Source: OLB19 sp964624165 (GTDB taxonomy: Bacteria; Patescibacteriota; Minisyncoccia; Phycocordibacterales; UBA918). From it: 43,543 nucleotides of DNA. The stretch covers positions 1 through 43,543 of the forward strand of contig CAZUWG010000003.1 in assembly GCA_964624165.1 (NCBI GenBank), written 5' to 3'. The notes under the pieces were generated by a model. The model worked only from the letters and a program-made list of their open reading frames with translations. It was not told the DNA's origin and did no database searches. The position numbers and the translations under genes were made by a program. Of the stretch, positions 1 through 7,650 are shown one piece after another (positions within the stretch are counted from its first letter, which is position 1; every line of letters begins with the position of its first letter).

Positions 1-15
1 CTTTGTAAAAACACG

Positions 16-21
16 TATACT
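16..21 (+). promoter_or_regulatory. -10 box of polA, leaderless start
   Basis: TATACT ends six bases before the polA ATG at 28, so transcription should begin at or next to the start codon. No Shine-Dalgarno sequence is present. The same arrangement recurs at many genes in this window. Confidence 0.7.
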
Positions 22-27
22 ATCACT

Positions 28-2406
28 ATGCCTGCTCGAAGAAAAACCAGACTTATCCTTCTTGATGCACACGCTATTTTGCATCGCGCGTACCACGCCT
101 TGCCAGATTTCACAGCCCCAAACGGCGAACCAACCGGTGCGCTCTATGGTGTGGTGACTATGGTGCTTAAAATTAGTGAGGAACTCTCACCAGATCACAT
201 TGTGGCGTGTTTCGATCTACCGAAACCAACCTACCGCCACGACGCCTACAAAGCCTACAAATCTGGCCGCACAAAAACCGATGAGTCCCTTGTTGCACAA
301 ATCACTCGCTCACGCGATATTTTCGCAGCTCTCAATATTCCTATTTATGAACACGAAGGTTTTGAAGCGGACGATATACTTGGCACTATTGCACACCAAG
401 TGGCGAATGATGCCGAGCTTGAAGTCATTATTGCGTCTGGAGATATGGACACTCTACAACTTGTAGAAAAAAAGCGTGTGCAAGTATATACGCTTAAAAA
501 AGGTTTGAATGACACAATTTTATATGATGAAGCGGCGGTGAAGGCTCGTTTTGGATTTGGTCCCTCCCTTATCCCCGACTATAAAGGCTTGCGCGGTGAC
601 CCTTCAGACAACATCCCCGGAGTGGCCGGCATTGGCGACAAAGGCGCGACGGAACTCATTATGGCCTTTGGGACACTTGAAAAAATATATGCCAAGCTCG
701 AAAAAAATGAAGACACACTCCTTGCGGCAGGCTCTAAGCCGCGCACAATAAAGCTACTTAAAGAACAAAAAGAAGAAGCGCTATTTTCAAAAATGCTCGC
801 CACGATTCGTTTGGATGCGCCGGTGGTGTTTTCACTACCGACCACTCCTTGGCGAGAGGGAATAGACAGTGAAAAGGTACTCACTCTTTTTTCTGAGCTT
901 GGCTTTCGAACACTCTCGGTTCGAATGCGCGAGCTCTTGGAAATGAATCAAGAAATCTCCATCGACCAGACGGCCGCCAAAGTGAGTGATGCAGACGTCA
1001 AGCGCACGGCGGTACTACTATGGCTTCTTGAAAGTGACCGTACACATGCTTCGTATGAGGAGATAATTGATTATGGACGCACTTTTCTCTCAACGAGTGA
1101 CTTTGGAGAAATTACCAACCTCCTTATAGAAAAGCTGAAAGCAGAAGAATTGTATGAGGTATTTCAAACTATTGAAGCACCGCTTTTGCCGGTTATTGAG
1201 CGCATCAATAGCACGGGAGTGTTGTTTGATGTGGCGTATCTTTCTAAGCTTTCAACCAAGCTGCATAAAGAATTGCGTACATTAGAAAAAGATGTCTACG
1301 CAGCTGCTGGAGTCGAGTTTAATATCAACTCACCAAAACAGCTTGGGGATATTTTATTTGATACACTTGGTCTTAAACCAAAAAATCAAAAGAAAACTAG
1401 TACCGGACAAAAATCCACTAAAGAATCCGAGCTTGAGAAGATGAAAGACGATCATCCCATCATCGCGAGTATTTTACGCTACCGTGAATTACAAAAGCTC
1501 ACCTCAACCTACATCGACAACTTACCAAAGCTTGTCGATGACGATGGACGTTTGCGCACCACTTTTTTACAAACAGGAACGACCACCGGTCGCATTTCGA
1601 GCAAAGATCCCAATCTCCAAAATATTCCAATTCGCACAGAAGAAGGACGTGCAATTAGGAAAGCATTTATTGCACCGGCAGGGTTTTCGTTGGTGGCGAT
1701 TGATTACTCGCAGATTGAGCTTAGGATCGCGGCTATCCTCTCTCAAGATCAGGGTCTCTTAGAGATTTTTAGAAAAGGAGAAGACGTACACGCTGGGGTA
1801 GCGGCGCGCGTATTTAACGTGGCGGAAGATGAGGTGACAAGTGAGATGCGACGCAAAGCGAAGGTGATCAACTTTGGAATTCTCTATGGTATGGGAGTAA
1901 ATGCCCTGCGGGGCAATCTAGGGGAAGATACAACCAGGCAGGAGGCGCAGGAATTCCTTGACGCTTACTTCAACACCTTTACTCGTTTGGCTGAATATCT
2001 CGAAGAAACGAAAGCTTTTGCCCTAACACACGGCTACACAAAGACGGTCTTCGGTCGGCGGCGGCGCTTTCCGGGCATTACCTCTTCAGCGCCTTTTATC
2101 CGCGCCGCCGCCGAACGCATGGCCATTAATGCTCCGATACAGGGTACCGAAGGAGACATCTTGCGATTGGCAATGATAGAAATTGACGCGTACATTCAAA
2201 AGACTCATCAAGACGGTGAAGTAAAGATGCTCCTTCAAGTGCATGATGAGCTTGTGTTTGAGGTGAAAGACAGCCTCCTTACAGAAGTCATTCCTACTCT
2301 TGTCTCGCTTATGGAAAATGTCTGGGGAGAGACGAGCGGTGTGCCGATTTCGGTAGAGGTTGAAGTCGGCAAGAATTGGCAGGATTTAACTAAATGGCAA
2401 TCATAG
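28..2406 (+). CDS. polA: DNA polymerase I lacking 3'-5' proofreading
   Basis: Repair and Okazaki-fragment polymerase, cytoplasmic. The 792 residues hold an N-terminal 5' nuclease domain (about 1-300, with the helix-hairpin-helix segment GDPSDNIPGVAGIGDKG near 190) and a C-terminal family A polymerase domain. Visible polymerase motifs are A (DYSQIELR, catalytic Asp near 559), B (RRKAKVINFGILYG) and C (QVHDELVFEV, Asp near 740). The segment between the domains, about 300-385, is far too short for a 3'-5' exonuclease and shows none of its acidic motifs, so the enzyme should not proofread. E. coli PolI has 928 residues. holA follows after one base, suggesting a coupled pair. The start is set by the ATG directly after the TATACT box. 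Confidence 0.97.
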   Translation: MPARRKTRLILLDAHAILHRAYHALPDFTAPNGEPTGALYGVVTMVLKISEELSPDHIVACFDLPKPTYRHDAYKAYKSGRTKTDESLVAQITRSRDIFAALNIPIYEHEGFEADDILGTIAHQVANDAELEVIIASGDMDTLQLVEKKRVQVYTLKKGLNDTILYDEAAVKARFGFGPSLIPDYKGLRGDPSDNIPGVAGIGDKGATELIMAFGTLEKIYAKLEKNEDTLLAAGSKPRTIKLLKEQKEEALFSKMLATIRLDAPVVFSLPTTPWREGIDSEKVLTLFSELGFRTLSVRMRELLEMNQEISIDQTAAKVSDADVKRTAVLLWLLESDRTHASYEEIIDYGRTFLSTSDFGEITNLLIEKLKAEELYEVFQTIEAPLLPVIERINSTGVLFDVAYLSKLSTKLHKELRTLEKDVYAAAGVEFNINSPKQLGDILFDTLGLKPKNQKKTSTGQKSTKESELEKMKDDHPIIASILRYRELQKLTSTYIDNLPKLVDDDGRLRTTFLQTGTTTGRISSKDPNLQNIPIRTEEGRAIRKAFIAPAGFSLVAIDYSQIELRIAAILSQDQGLLEIFRKGEDVHAGVAARVFNVAEDEVTSEMRRKAKVINFGILYGMGVNALRGNLGEDTTRQEAQEFLDAYFNTFTRLAEYLEETKAFALTHGYTKTVFGRRRRFPGITSSAPFIRAAAERMAINAPIQGTEGDILRLAMIEIDAYIQKTHQDGEVKMLLQVHDELVFEVKDSLLTEVIPTLVSLMENVWGETSGVPISVEVEVGKNWQDLTKWQS

Positions 2407-2407
2407 T

Positions 2408-3106
2408 ATGTTGTTGGTAACGTGTGGAAGTGATACTGATGTAGTGCGCGCCAAGCAAAGCGAATGGCTAAAAAAATATTTACCGGTCGGTGCTCAGCCA
2501 GTGCGGATTGAAGCACATGAGTTTGAGGTGGGAAGAATCACAGAGCTCGCGAGCACGGAGTCGCTTTTTGGAGAGCAGCTGGTGTATGTGCTTGAATCAC
2601 CTTCAAATGACGAAGTGTTTCTAAAAGAAGTGCTTGATGCAGGATCGCTCATCAAGGCGTCTTCAACAGTGGTGATTGTAGTTGAAGGGAAAATCCTGGC
2701 GCCTTTGAAGAAAAAATATGAAAAGTACGCTGAGGTATTTTTTAATCAAGATGCAAAAAATGAAAGCTTCAATGCCTTTTTACTTACTGATGCGCTCGCA
2801 AAAAAGGATAAACGACTTTTATGGGTCTTGCTGCAAGAGGCTTGGGCAGCAGGAAAGAGTGACGAAGAATTGATCGGTATTTTATGGTGGCAACTAAAGG
2901 CATTGCGGTTGGCGAGCATAACATCTTCTGCAAGTGAAGCCGGCATGAAAGATTATCCATATAAAAAAGCTAAAAGTGCGCTTGCACATTTTCCAATTAC
3001 AGAACTTGAGACTCTTTCGCACTCGCTTTTAACGCTGTATCACGATGGTCATAGTGGAAAGGTGTCGCTTCGGGAGGGGCTTGAGTTGTGGTGTTTGCGT
3101 TTGTAA
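2408..3106 (+). CDS. holA: DNA polymerase III delta subunit, short form
   Basis: The delta subunit is the clamp-loader component that opens the sliding clamp. The 232-residue protein has the delta layout: an N-terminal nucleotide-fold-like region (LLVTCGSDTDVV, then SLFGEQLVYVLE near 55), a middle helical region, and a C-terminal region resembling the collar domain with ILWWQLKALRLA. It is much shorter than the usual 330-340 residues, as is common in reduced genomes. Its ATG lies one base after the polA stop, so translation is probably coupled. Assignment rests on pattern and context; the family is divergent. Confidence 0.75.
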   Translation: MLLVTCGSDTDVVRAKQSEWLKKYLPVGAQPVRIEAHEFEVGRITELASTESLFGEQLVYVLESPSNDEVFLKEVLDAGSLIKASSTVVIVVEGKILAPLKKKYEKYAEVFFNQDAKNESFNAFLLTDALAKKDKRLLWVLLQEAWAAGKSDEELIGILWWQLKALRLASITSSASEAGMKDYPYKKAKSALAHFPITELETLSHSLLTLYHDGHSGKVSLREGLELWCLRL

Positions 3107-3184
3107 AATAAAAAGATGTGGGGTATAGTGGTGCCACTTCAACTTACTCATAGACCAGATGAGTGAATGAGAGTCGCCCATGCT

Positions 3185-3229
3185 CAGCCTGTGAGGGAAT
3201 AGTGCCCTGCACTATTCCCTCACAGGCTG
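3185..3229. repeat. Perfect 20-bp inverted repeat
   Basis: Bases 3185-3204 are exactly complementary to 3210-3229 around a 5-base loop. There is no T-run on either side, so it is not a typical intrinsic terminator. It sits between holA and tRNA-Lys and may be an RNA processing site or a palindromic element remnant. Confidence 0.8.
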
Positions 3230-3244
3230 ACGGGAGAAAAATAT

Positions 3245-3317
3245 CCGCCCATAGCTCAGCTGGTAGAGCAGCGGCCTTTTAAGCCGAGGGTCCCAGGTTC
3301 GAGTCCTGGTGGGCGGA
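3245..3317 (+). tRNA. tRNA-Lys (anticodon TTT)
   Basis: The 73-nt cloverleaf has acceptor arms CCGCCCA and TGGGCGG (3245-3251 and 3310-3316), the D-arm AGCTCAGCTGGTAGAGC, the anticodon loop CTTTTAA reading TTT, and the T-loop TTCGAGT. The discriminator is A and CCA is not encoded. Its 3' end is part of an unusual set of inverted and direct copies just downstream. Confidence 0.95.
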
Positions 3318-3464
3318 CAATGAAGCAAAGCGACATTGTTCGCCCACCAGAGCAGCGTGCGTATGCACGCGTTGCGTGACTCGAAGCCGTTGCCTGATGT
3401 TTATGTAAATAAACATCGACAACGGGTACTGTTTGTGTAACAAACGAGTCCTGGTGGGCGGACA
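3306..3464 (+). repeat. tRNA-Lys 3'-end inverted and direct copies
   Basis: The tRNA end at 3306-3322 pairs with an inverted copy at 3334-3350 (17-bp stem, one wobble). The inverted copy continues after an inserted stretch with its own hairpin (GCGTGC/GCACGC, 3355-3370) into an inverted T-loop piece, GACTCGAAGCC, at 3378-3388. A further long hairpin spans 3387-3425. An exact 20-bp direct copy of the T-loop-to-3'-end segment (3300-3319) lies at 3445-3464. The layout resembles attachment-site duplication at a tRNA gene plus an inverted copy. Confidence 0.75.
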
Positions 3465-3478
3465 TGAATACAAAAGAT

Positions 3479-3525
3479 AAACATCACCACTCAGTGAGCG
3501 GTGATGTTTCTGTCTTGCATTTTTT
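3479..3525 (+). terminator. Intrinsic terminator before the LuxI-like gene
   Basis: The 10-bp stem AAACATCACC/GGTGATGTTT (3479-3488 and 3500-3509) is followed by a T-rich stretch ending in six Ts. It closes the tRNA-Lys transcription unit. Confidence 0.65.
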
Positions 3526-3575
3526 GACGAGCAGTATATATTTTTGATAGAGAGAGTAATCAGGGGAGGTTATCA

Positions 3576-4187
3576 ATGATAGAGTATACAAAAACTCCGC
3601 CGGCTATCGCACGGATATCAGATGAGACGGCGCCGAAATATCCAGATCTTTTCGAGGAGTATGGAAAAGCGCGACACGGCATTTTTGTAGAAGAGAAAAA
3701 ATGGTTTCCGCCGTCAACGACTGGTGTCGAGTTTGATCAATACGACACAGACGCAGCACAGCACCTTGTCTTTTTTATCGACGGTGATGTTGCTGCCGGA
3801 ATGCGTTTCTTGCCGACAACAGCCGAAAACGGCGACTATTCGTATATGATACGCGATGCGAAGCTAGGCTTGTTGCCCACTCTTCCAACAAGTATCATGC
3901 GCGAAGAAGCTCCTGTATCTGATGTGGTGTGGGAATGCACCAGAGTGTTTGTGACGACGCCATTCCGAAAAAGATTTTCTCTCGGCAGGGAGATGGCGAG
4001 GGTGATGGTGGTCACAGCCAAGGAGCTTGGTATCGAAACCCTCTTGGTGCTTACTTGGGAAAAATGGGAGCCGCTCTTTAGGAGGACGAGTATCTACGCG
4101 CGGCCTTTAGGAGAAATGTTTATCACTTCCGAAGGTGAGCGTTCCCAATGTGTCGCGATTGATGTCAGAGCGTCAGCCTTGACATAA
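3576..4187 (+). CDS. LuxI-type acyl-homoserine-lactone synthase homologue
   Basis: Autoinducer synthases make acyl-homoserine lactones from S-adenosylmethionine and an acyl carrier. The 203-residue protein keeps the signature residues of the LuxI family with near-canonical spacing: R33, F37, W43, E52, D54, D57, R77 (in MRFLPT), E120 and R123 (in WECTRVFV). Its length also fits. Unlike its neighbours it has a strong Shine-Dalgarno sequence (GGGGAGG at 3563-3569) and stands alone between two terminators, which suggests acquisition or separate regulation. No LuxR-type receptor is nearby. The fold is in the GNAT superfamily, so a related acyltransferase activity remains possible; product and substrate are unknown. 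Confidence 0.8.
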   Translation: MIEYTKTPPAIARISDETAPKYPDLFEEYGKARHGIFVEEKKWFPPSTTGVEFDQYDTDAAQHLVFFIDGDVAAGMRFLPTTAENGDYSYMIRDAKLGLLPTLPTSIMREEAPVSDVVWECTRVFVTTPFRKRFSLGREMARVMVVTAKELGIETLLVLTWEKWEPLFRRTSIYARPLGEMFITSEGERSQCVAIDVRASALT

Positions 4188-4200
4188 GGCCACTGCTGGC

Positions 4201-4236
4201 AAAGCCGCGCCCCTCAAAGGGTGCGGCTTTCTACTT
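4201..4236 (+). terminator. Intrinsic terminator after the LuxI-like gene
   Basis: The hairpin AAAGCCGC...GCGGCTTT at 4201-4230, with an inner GCCC/GGGT extension, is followed by a modest T-rich tail. Confidence 0.7.
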
Positions 4237-4269
4237 GCGAAGCACGGAGTAATTTGCGAGACTTTGGCG

Positions 4270-4731
4270 ATGGAAACTATTATCTTTTTAGATAGCATCA
4301 GGAGCACACATAATGTGGGCTCTATTTTTCGTACCGCTGAAGCTGCGGGGGTGGTAAAACTTTTGCTCGGCGGGTATACGCCAGCACCGTTCGACCGCTT
4401 CGGGCGTGAGCAGGCGGCAATATTAAAAACTTCTGTCGGCGCATCAAGGCTGGTGCCTTTTGAGCAGGTGAAGGCGGGCGACGAAGTCGCCCGCCTTCAG
4501 GCACTACAACGTGACGGCTACGAACTTGTGGCGGTTGAGCAATCGCCAGGATCGATTACCCTCACGGAATTCTCTAGACCAGAGAAAGCGGTCTATATTT
4601 TTGGGAATGAGAACGAAGGCGTTTCAAAAACAATCCTTGCGCACGCGGATCAGATTGTCGAAATTCCTATGGCTGGAGTAAAGGAATCACTCAATGTATC
4701 GGTGACCGTTGGTGTTGTATTGTTTCACTAG
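4270..4731 (+). CDS. TrmH/SpoU-family RNA 2'-O-methyltransferase
   Basis: SPOUT methyltransferases transfer methyl from S-adenosylmethionine to a ribose 2'-OH in tRNA or rRNA. All three SpoU motifs are present in 153 residues: motif 1 with N15 and R21 (THNVGSIFRTAEA), motif 2 FGNENEGVS near 115, and motif 3 IPMAGVKESLNVSVTVG near 135. The protein is only the catalytic domain, like TrmL, without an N-terminal substrate-binding domain, and the exact target is not predictable. I chose the ATG at 4270; an in-frame TTG lies two codons upstream. The stop codon is inside the downstream terminator stem. Confidence 0.88.
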   Translation: METIIFLDSIRSTHNVGSIFRTAEAAGVVKLLLGGYTPAPFDRFGREQAAILKTSVGASRLVPFEQVKAGDEVARLQALQRDGYELVAVEQSPGSITLTEFSRPEKAVYIFGNENEGVSKTILAHADQIVEIPMAGVKESLNVSVTVGVVLFH

Positions 4732-4770
4732 AAAGAAAGGGTGCGGACACAGTCCGCACCCTTTCTTTCT
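4730..4770. terminator. Bidirectional terminator, 19-bp perfect stem
   Basis: Bases 4730-4748 pair exactly with 4752-4770 around a 3-base loop, giving A/T-rich outer arms on both strands. It ends the SpoU gene on the plus strand and the Mur ligase gene on the minus strand, and it overlaps both stop codons. Confidence 0.85.
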
Positions 4771-6055
4771 ACTCCATGGCCGCCAACTCCTCCTTCACTA
4801 CTTCAGCGTCGCTCCACGGCTCTTTGGTATTGTTTGGTCCCATAATATATGGATCAGTACCCTTTCCTGAAATAAGCACATAACCATTTTTAGCGGCTTT
4901 TTTAAGGGCTGTTTTGATGGCTTCTCGTCGATCCATAATAACTTCCACTGGTGCTTCTTCACTCATACCAGACAGCATCTGATCTACAATCTCGTGAGGA
5001 TCTTCATCGTAGGGGTCCTCATTAGTGAGGATGATAACGTCACAATAGTGCTCGGCAATACGCCCCATTTCTGGTCGTTTCCAAGTGTCACGCCCGCCGC
5101 CGGTGTTGCCAAGGACACATACTTTTGGCTGGTCTTTAAAGCTTTGATAGAGTTTTGTAAGTGAATCGGGTGTATGCGCATAATCGACCACGGCTGTCAC
5201 TGGCTTCTTTGCATCGGGACGACTTTTAAATTGCTCAACTCGACCACGCACTGGAGGTAGGTGACGTAGGCTGTTTTCAATTGAGGTGAGCTTGACGCCA
5301 AGAGCGCGAGCGAGGGTGATAGCAGCGAGAGTATTATATATATTAAAGAGTCCGACGAGCGGTACGCGCACTGTGACATCTCCTCCATCTTCATCAAAAA
5401 TAATCGAGAAACCGTCTTTTTGCAGATTGTAAAATTTTACGTCAGTGAGTGCGTAGGGAAGCTGGTGCTCTACCTTCGTCGCCAGAAAATATTTACCGTG
5501 TTCATCATCAGTATTAGCTACTATGTAGCGCGGCCGCTTCTTTGAACGTGTGAGTTGCTTTGCAATCTCAAGCTTGGCTTCTTTATATTTTTCAAATGAA
5601 CCATGACTCTCAATATGCTCAGGTGAAAGGTTGGTGAAAATAAGTGCATCAAGCTCCAGAAAGCGGTGACGAAATTGCTTCGCTCCTTCAGAGGTGAGCT
5701 CCACTACAGCAAAGGTACACTCTTCTTCAACAGCGGTTCGAAGAAACTTTTGCAAGAAAAAGCGGCCTGGCAAGGTCATCTTGAAGAGGTTTTTCTCTTC
5801 GCGGTCGCCGTAGGTGAAGCGGATGGTCGAGAGGGTAGCAACTTTATATCCGGCTCCTGTGAGAAGTGCGGCGACGAGCTCGGTAGTAGTACTTTTTCCT
5901 TTGGTGCCTGTGATGCCAATGACGGTCAGATCTTTTGAAGGATGGCGATAGCGAACCGCCCCAGCGAAGGAAAGTAAAAAGTGATACGGCGGCCGTATGA
6001 AGGAAAGGAAAGGAGCGGGTAGTAATTTCTTAAGGTGATACAGAAGATTGCTCAT
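4769..6055 (-). CDS. murE: Mur ligase (MurE type) lacking domain 1
   Basis: ATP-dependent ligase that adds an amino acid to the UDP-MurNAc peptide in peptidoglycan synthesis. The 428 residues contain the Mur P-loop GITGTKGKSTT (about 47-57), NLSPEHIESHGSFEKY, the carbamylated-lysine region YKEAKLEIA, and the C-terminal domain with VDYAHTPDSL and NTGGGRDTWKR. The usual MurE substrate motif DNPR is replaced by NEDPYDEDP, so the added amino acid cannot be read directly. The N-terminal UDP-binding domain of about 90 residues is reduced to about 40, which is odd for a MurE. The ATG follows TATACT by six bases, so it is probably leaderless. Confidence 0.85.
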   Translation of the reverse strand: MSNLLYHLKKLLPAPFLSFIRPPYHFLLSFAGAVRYRHPSKDLTVIGITGTKGKSTTTELVAALLTGAGYKVATLSTIRFTYGDREEKNLFKMTLPGRFFLQKFLRTAVEEECTFAVVELTSEGAKQFRHRFLELDALIFTNLSPEHIESHGSFEKYKEAKLEIAKQLTRSKKRPRYIVANTDDEHGKYFLATKVEHQLPYALTDVKFYNLQKDGFSIIFDEDGGDVTVRVPLVGLFNIYNTLAAITLARALGVKLTSIENSLRHLPPVRGRVEQFKSRPDAKKPVTAVVDYAHTPDSLTKLYQSFKDQPKVCVLGNTGGGRDTWKRPEMGRIAEHYCDVIILTNEDPYDEDPHEIVDQMLSGMSEEAPVEVIMDRREAIKTALKKAAKNGYVLISGKGTDPYIMGPNNTKEPWSDAEVVKEELAAME

Positions 6056-6071
6056 ATAAAAAGTATAGCAC

Positions 6072-6644
6072 CTAATTACCTGAGAGTTGTTTGAGGGCTG
6101 CTTTTATAGCGTCGTTGGTGGTGAGGATGTCTGCCGGCAAGCCTTTTATCACATCTCGCGCGTCTTTGTGCGGATAGCCGAGCGTGATGAGAGCGTCGAT
6201 GGCTTCTTGCTGGAAATGTGCGGGAGGGGCTTCTTTGGTATAGGTGAGTGACCATGTATCAGCTTTTGCTTTCAAACCAAGCACAATATTTTCAGAGGTC
6301 TTTTTACCAATGCCGCTAATTTTTGACAAGTGGCTTGCGTCTTGTTCGGCGACAGCTTGTTTTAAGGTGGATATATCAGATTGGGCAAAAATCTGCGGCG
6401 CAGATTTTGGCCCAATCTTTGGTACGGTAAGCAACAGCTCAAACACCTCAAGTTCATCCTGACTCAAAAACCCATACAGGTCTAAGGCGGTTTCGCGCAC
6501 GGCCAGGTACGTCCAAAAAGAGACTTCCTCACCGATCCGATGCCGCAGGCCATTGGTATGAACGAGATATCCGACGCCTGCCACATCGACGATGACGTAC
6601 GTTTCGGTGTGTGCTACGGCCGTTCCGGTAATTTTTCCTATCAT
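6072..6644 (-). CDS. ruvA: Holliday junction helicase subunit RuvA
   Basis: RuvA binds four-way junctions and loads RuvB for branch migration. The 190 residues follow the family layout: an N-terminal OB-fold (MIGKITGTAVAHTETYVIVDVAGVGY), two helix-hairpin-helix motifs (LLTVPKIGPKSA and LSKISGIGKKTSE, about 75-120) and a C-terminal RuvB-binding domain (EAIDALITLGYPHKDA). An upstream in-frame extension is possible but unlike RuvA. The ATG at 6644 follows TATACT by six bases and matches the family N-terminus. It lies directly upstream of the Mur ligase, with its own promoter for each. Confidence 0.95.
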   Translation of the reverse strand: MIGKITGTAVAHTETYVIVDVAGVGYLVHTNGLRHRIGEEVSFWTYLAVRETALDLYGFLSQDELEVFELLLTVPKIGPKSAPQIFAQSDISTLKQAVAEQDASHLSKISGIGKKTSENIVLGLKAKADTWSLTYTKEAPPAHFQQEAIDALITLGYPHKDARDVIKGLPADILTTNDAIKAALKQLSGN

Positions 6645-6700
6645 GCTCTCAGTATATCGCGAAGGAGGGGAGAAGGAAACAAATGAATAGGGCGTCGGAA

Positions 6701-6723
6701 GCGGCGAGGCAAAGCCTCGCCGC
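6701..6723. repeat. GC-rich perfect hairpin
   Basis: The 10-bp stem GCGGCGAGGC/GCCTCGCCGC has a 3-base loop. A closely related hairpin with the same GGCGAGGC core lies at 7651-7677, pointing to a small dispersed palindrome family. Confidence 0.6.
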
Positions 6724-6796
6724 CCCATCTCTGTGCAGGCGACTTGTGGCTTTCAGAACTGTTTTTGAGTAGATGTGACATAAAGCTGGCAACCTT

Positions 6797-6873
6797 TTCG
6801 ACTCTTGCTACGGGTTTCTTTCATAAATCCTACAACTGGCTCGTGCTCAATATGAAAACACCCTTTCGGGTGT
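6797..6873 (-). repeat. tRNA-Arg 3'-end inverted copy with terminator
   Basis: The plus strand reads TTCGACTC (6797-6804), an insert, then CTGGCTCGTGCTCA (6836-6849). This is an imperfect inverted copy of the tRNA-Arg T-loop and acceptor end at 6884-6905. Between the two lies a minus-strand terminator: the stem ACACCC/GGGTGT at 6858-6873 followed by TTTT. The arrangement parallels the tRNA-Lys and tRNA-Val loci. Confidence 0.55.
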
Positions 6874-6883
6874 CTCCATTTTG

Positions 6884-6955
6884 TGCTCTCGCCAGGAGTC
6901 GAACCTGGAGCTCCGGTACCGCAAACCGAAATTTTATCCATTAAACTACGAGAGC
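6884..6955 (-). tRNA. tRNA-Arg (anticodon GCG)
   Basis: The 72-nt cloverleaf on the minus strand has acceptor arms GCTCTCG and CGAGAGC, the anticodon stem TCGGT/ACCGG with loop TTGCGGT reading GCG, and the T-loop TTCGACT. The discriminator is A and CCA is not encoded. GCG is a less common anticodon than the usual ACG for CGN arginine codons. Confidence 0.92.
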
Positions 6956-7097
6956 GAGCGAGTAAGGAATACATAAGCTCGCTTATGTATTAATCTTGCG
7001 AGCGAAGCTCTCACTGCAGGCTTTAGCCTAGCAGTTCAGAGAGCAATACTCACTCTTGCATCACTTGCAGCAGCAAGTAACGTGTCAGCATCATACC
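6956..7097. other. Structured non-coding stretch 5' of tRNA-Arg
   Basis: No gene is seen. The stretch contains an 11-bp hairpin AATACATAAGC/GCTTATGTATT (6968-6991), GAGAGC/GCTCTC arms around it that echo the tRNA acceptor, and a small ACTTGC/GCAAGT hairpin near 7062-7077. Confidence 0.5.
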
Positions 7098-7568
7098 TTA
7101 AAATCTGAAAAATTCCAGTACTTTGATCAGGAAGGGTTCCTCGAGATGTTCTTCTGGTAGTTTGCTTTCTAGAATGGATTCAATTTCATCGAAATGTTCT
7201 TCAGGGATAGGGAAGATGATAAGGGGCATAAAGAAACTGCCGGTCTTTAAGAGTACTTCCGGACCGTGATCACCATCCTCATCGAGGTAAAAGGATTCAA
7301 GGGTGCTGTATGGAAAGATGCGATCACCCACTCGTACACCACGGGTACTCACAGCGAAGGGGATGGTGGCAACTGGCTTTGAGGCAGCGAGCCCAATTGC
7401 TACCGCGCCGACCAAAATAAGTACTGCGAGTAAAAAATTACCGAAGAAAAAGACAATTGCCGAGAGTGTAATAGCACCAATTCCTAAGACCCAGTACCAG
7501 TCGGTACTCGGTTCGAGGTGGTGGTGTTCGGGAGCTTCCCAGCTAATCCCATACGCGCGTTCTTTCAT
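7098..7568 (-). CDS. Small membrane protein, unknown function
   Basis: I do not recognise the family. The 156 residues have a cytoplasmic-looking N-terminus (MKERAYGISWEAPEHHHLEPS), two adjacent membrane helices (about 25-65, WVLGIGAITLSAIVFFFG and LLAVLILVGAVAIGLAA) and a soluble C-terminal domain with FAVSTRGVRVGDRIFPYSTLESF, a pattern seen in PH-like domains of small bacterial membrane proteins. The start is the ATG at 7568, seven bases after TAAAAT with a TG extension. An upstream start would add 21 unconvincing residues. It is a single gene between tRNA-Arg and tRNA-Ser. Confidence 0.7.
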   Translation of the reverse strand: MKERAYGISWEAPEHHHLEPSTDWYWVLGIGAITLSAIVFFFGNFLLAVLILVGAVAIGLAASKPVATIPFAVSTRGVRVGDRIFPYSTLESFYLDEDGDHGPEVLLKTGSFFMPLIIFPIPEEHFDEIESILESKLPEEHLEEPFLIKVLEFFRF

Positions 7569-7650
7569 ACCTGTTATTTTAGCACAGGCAATTGTGTAAA
7601 AAGGTTTTTTTTGGTAGTATCGTGTGCACACCTTCTGTAGAGAGGGTGGA

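Noticed and set aside
3245..3464. CRISPR array or type III antitoxin repeats near tRNA-Lys
   Set aside because: Copies are few, of mixed orientation and built from the tRNA end; there are no regular spacers or nearby cas or toxin genes.
3256..3473. Two minus-strand frames of 64-69 codons across tRNA-Lys
   Set aside because: They are translations of the tRNA and its copies, a well-known artefact; no start signals are present.
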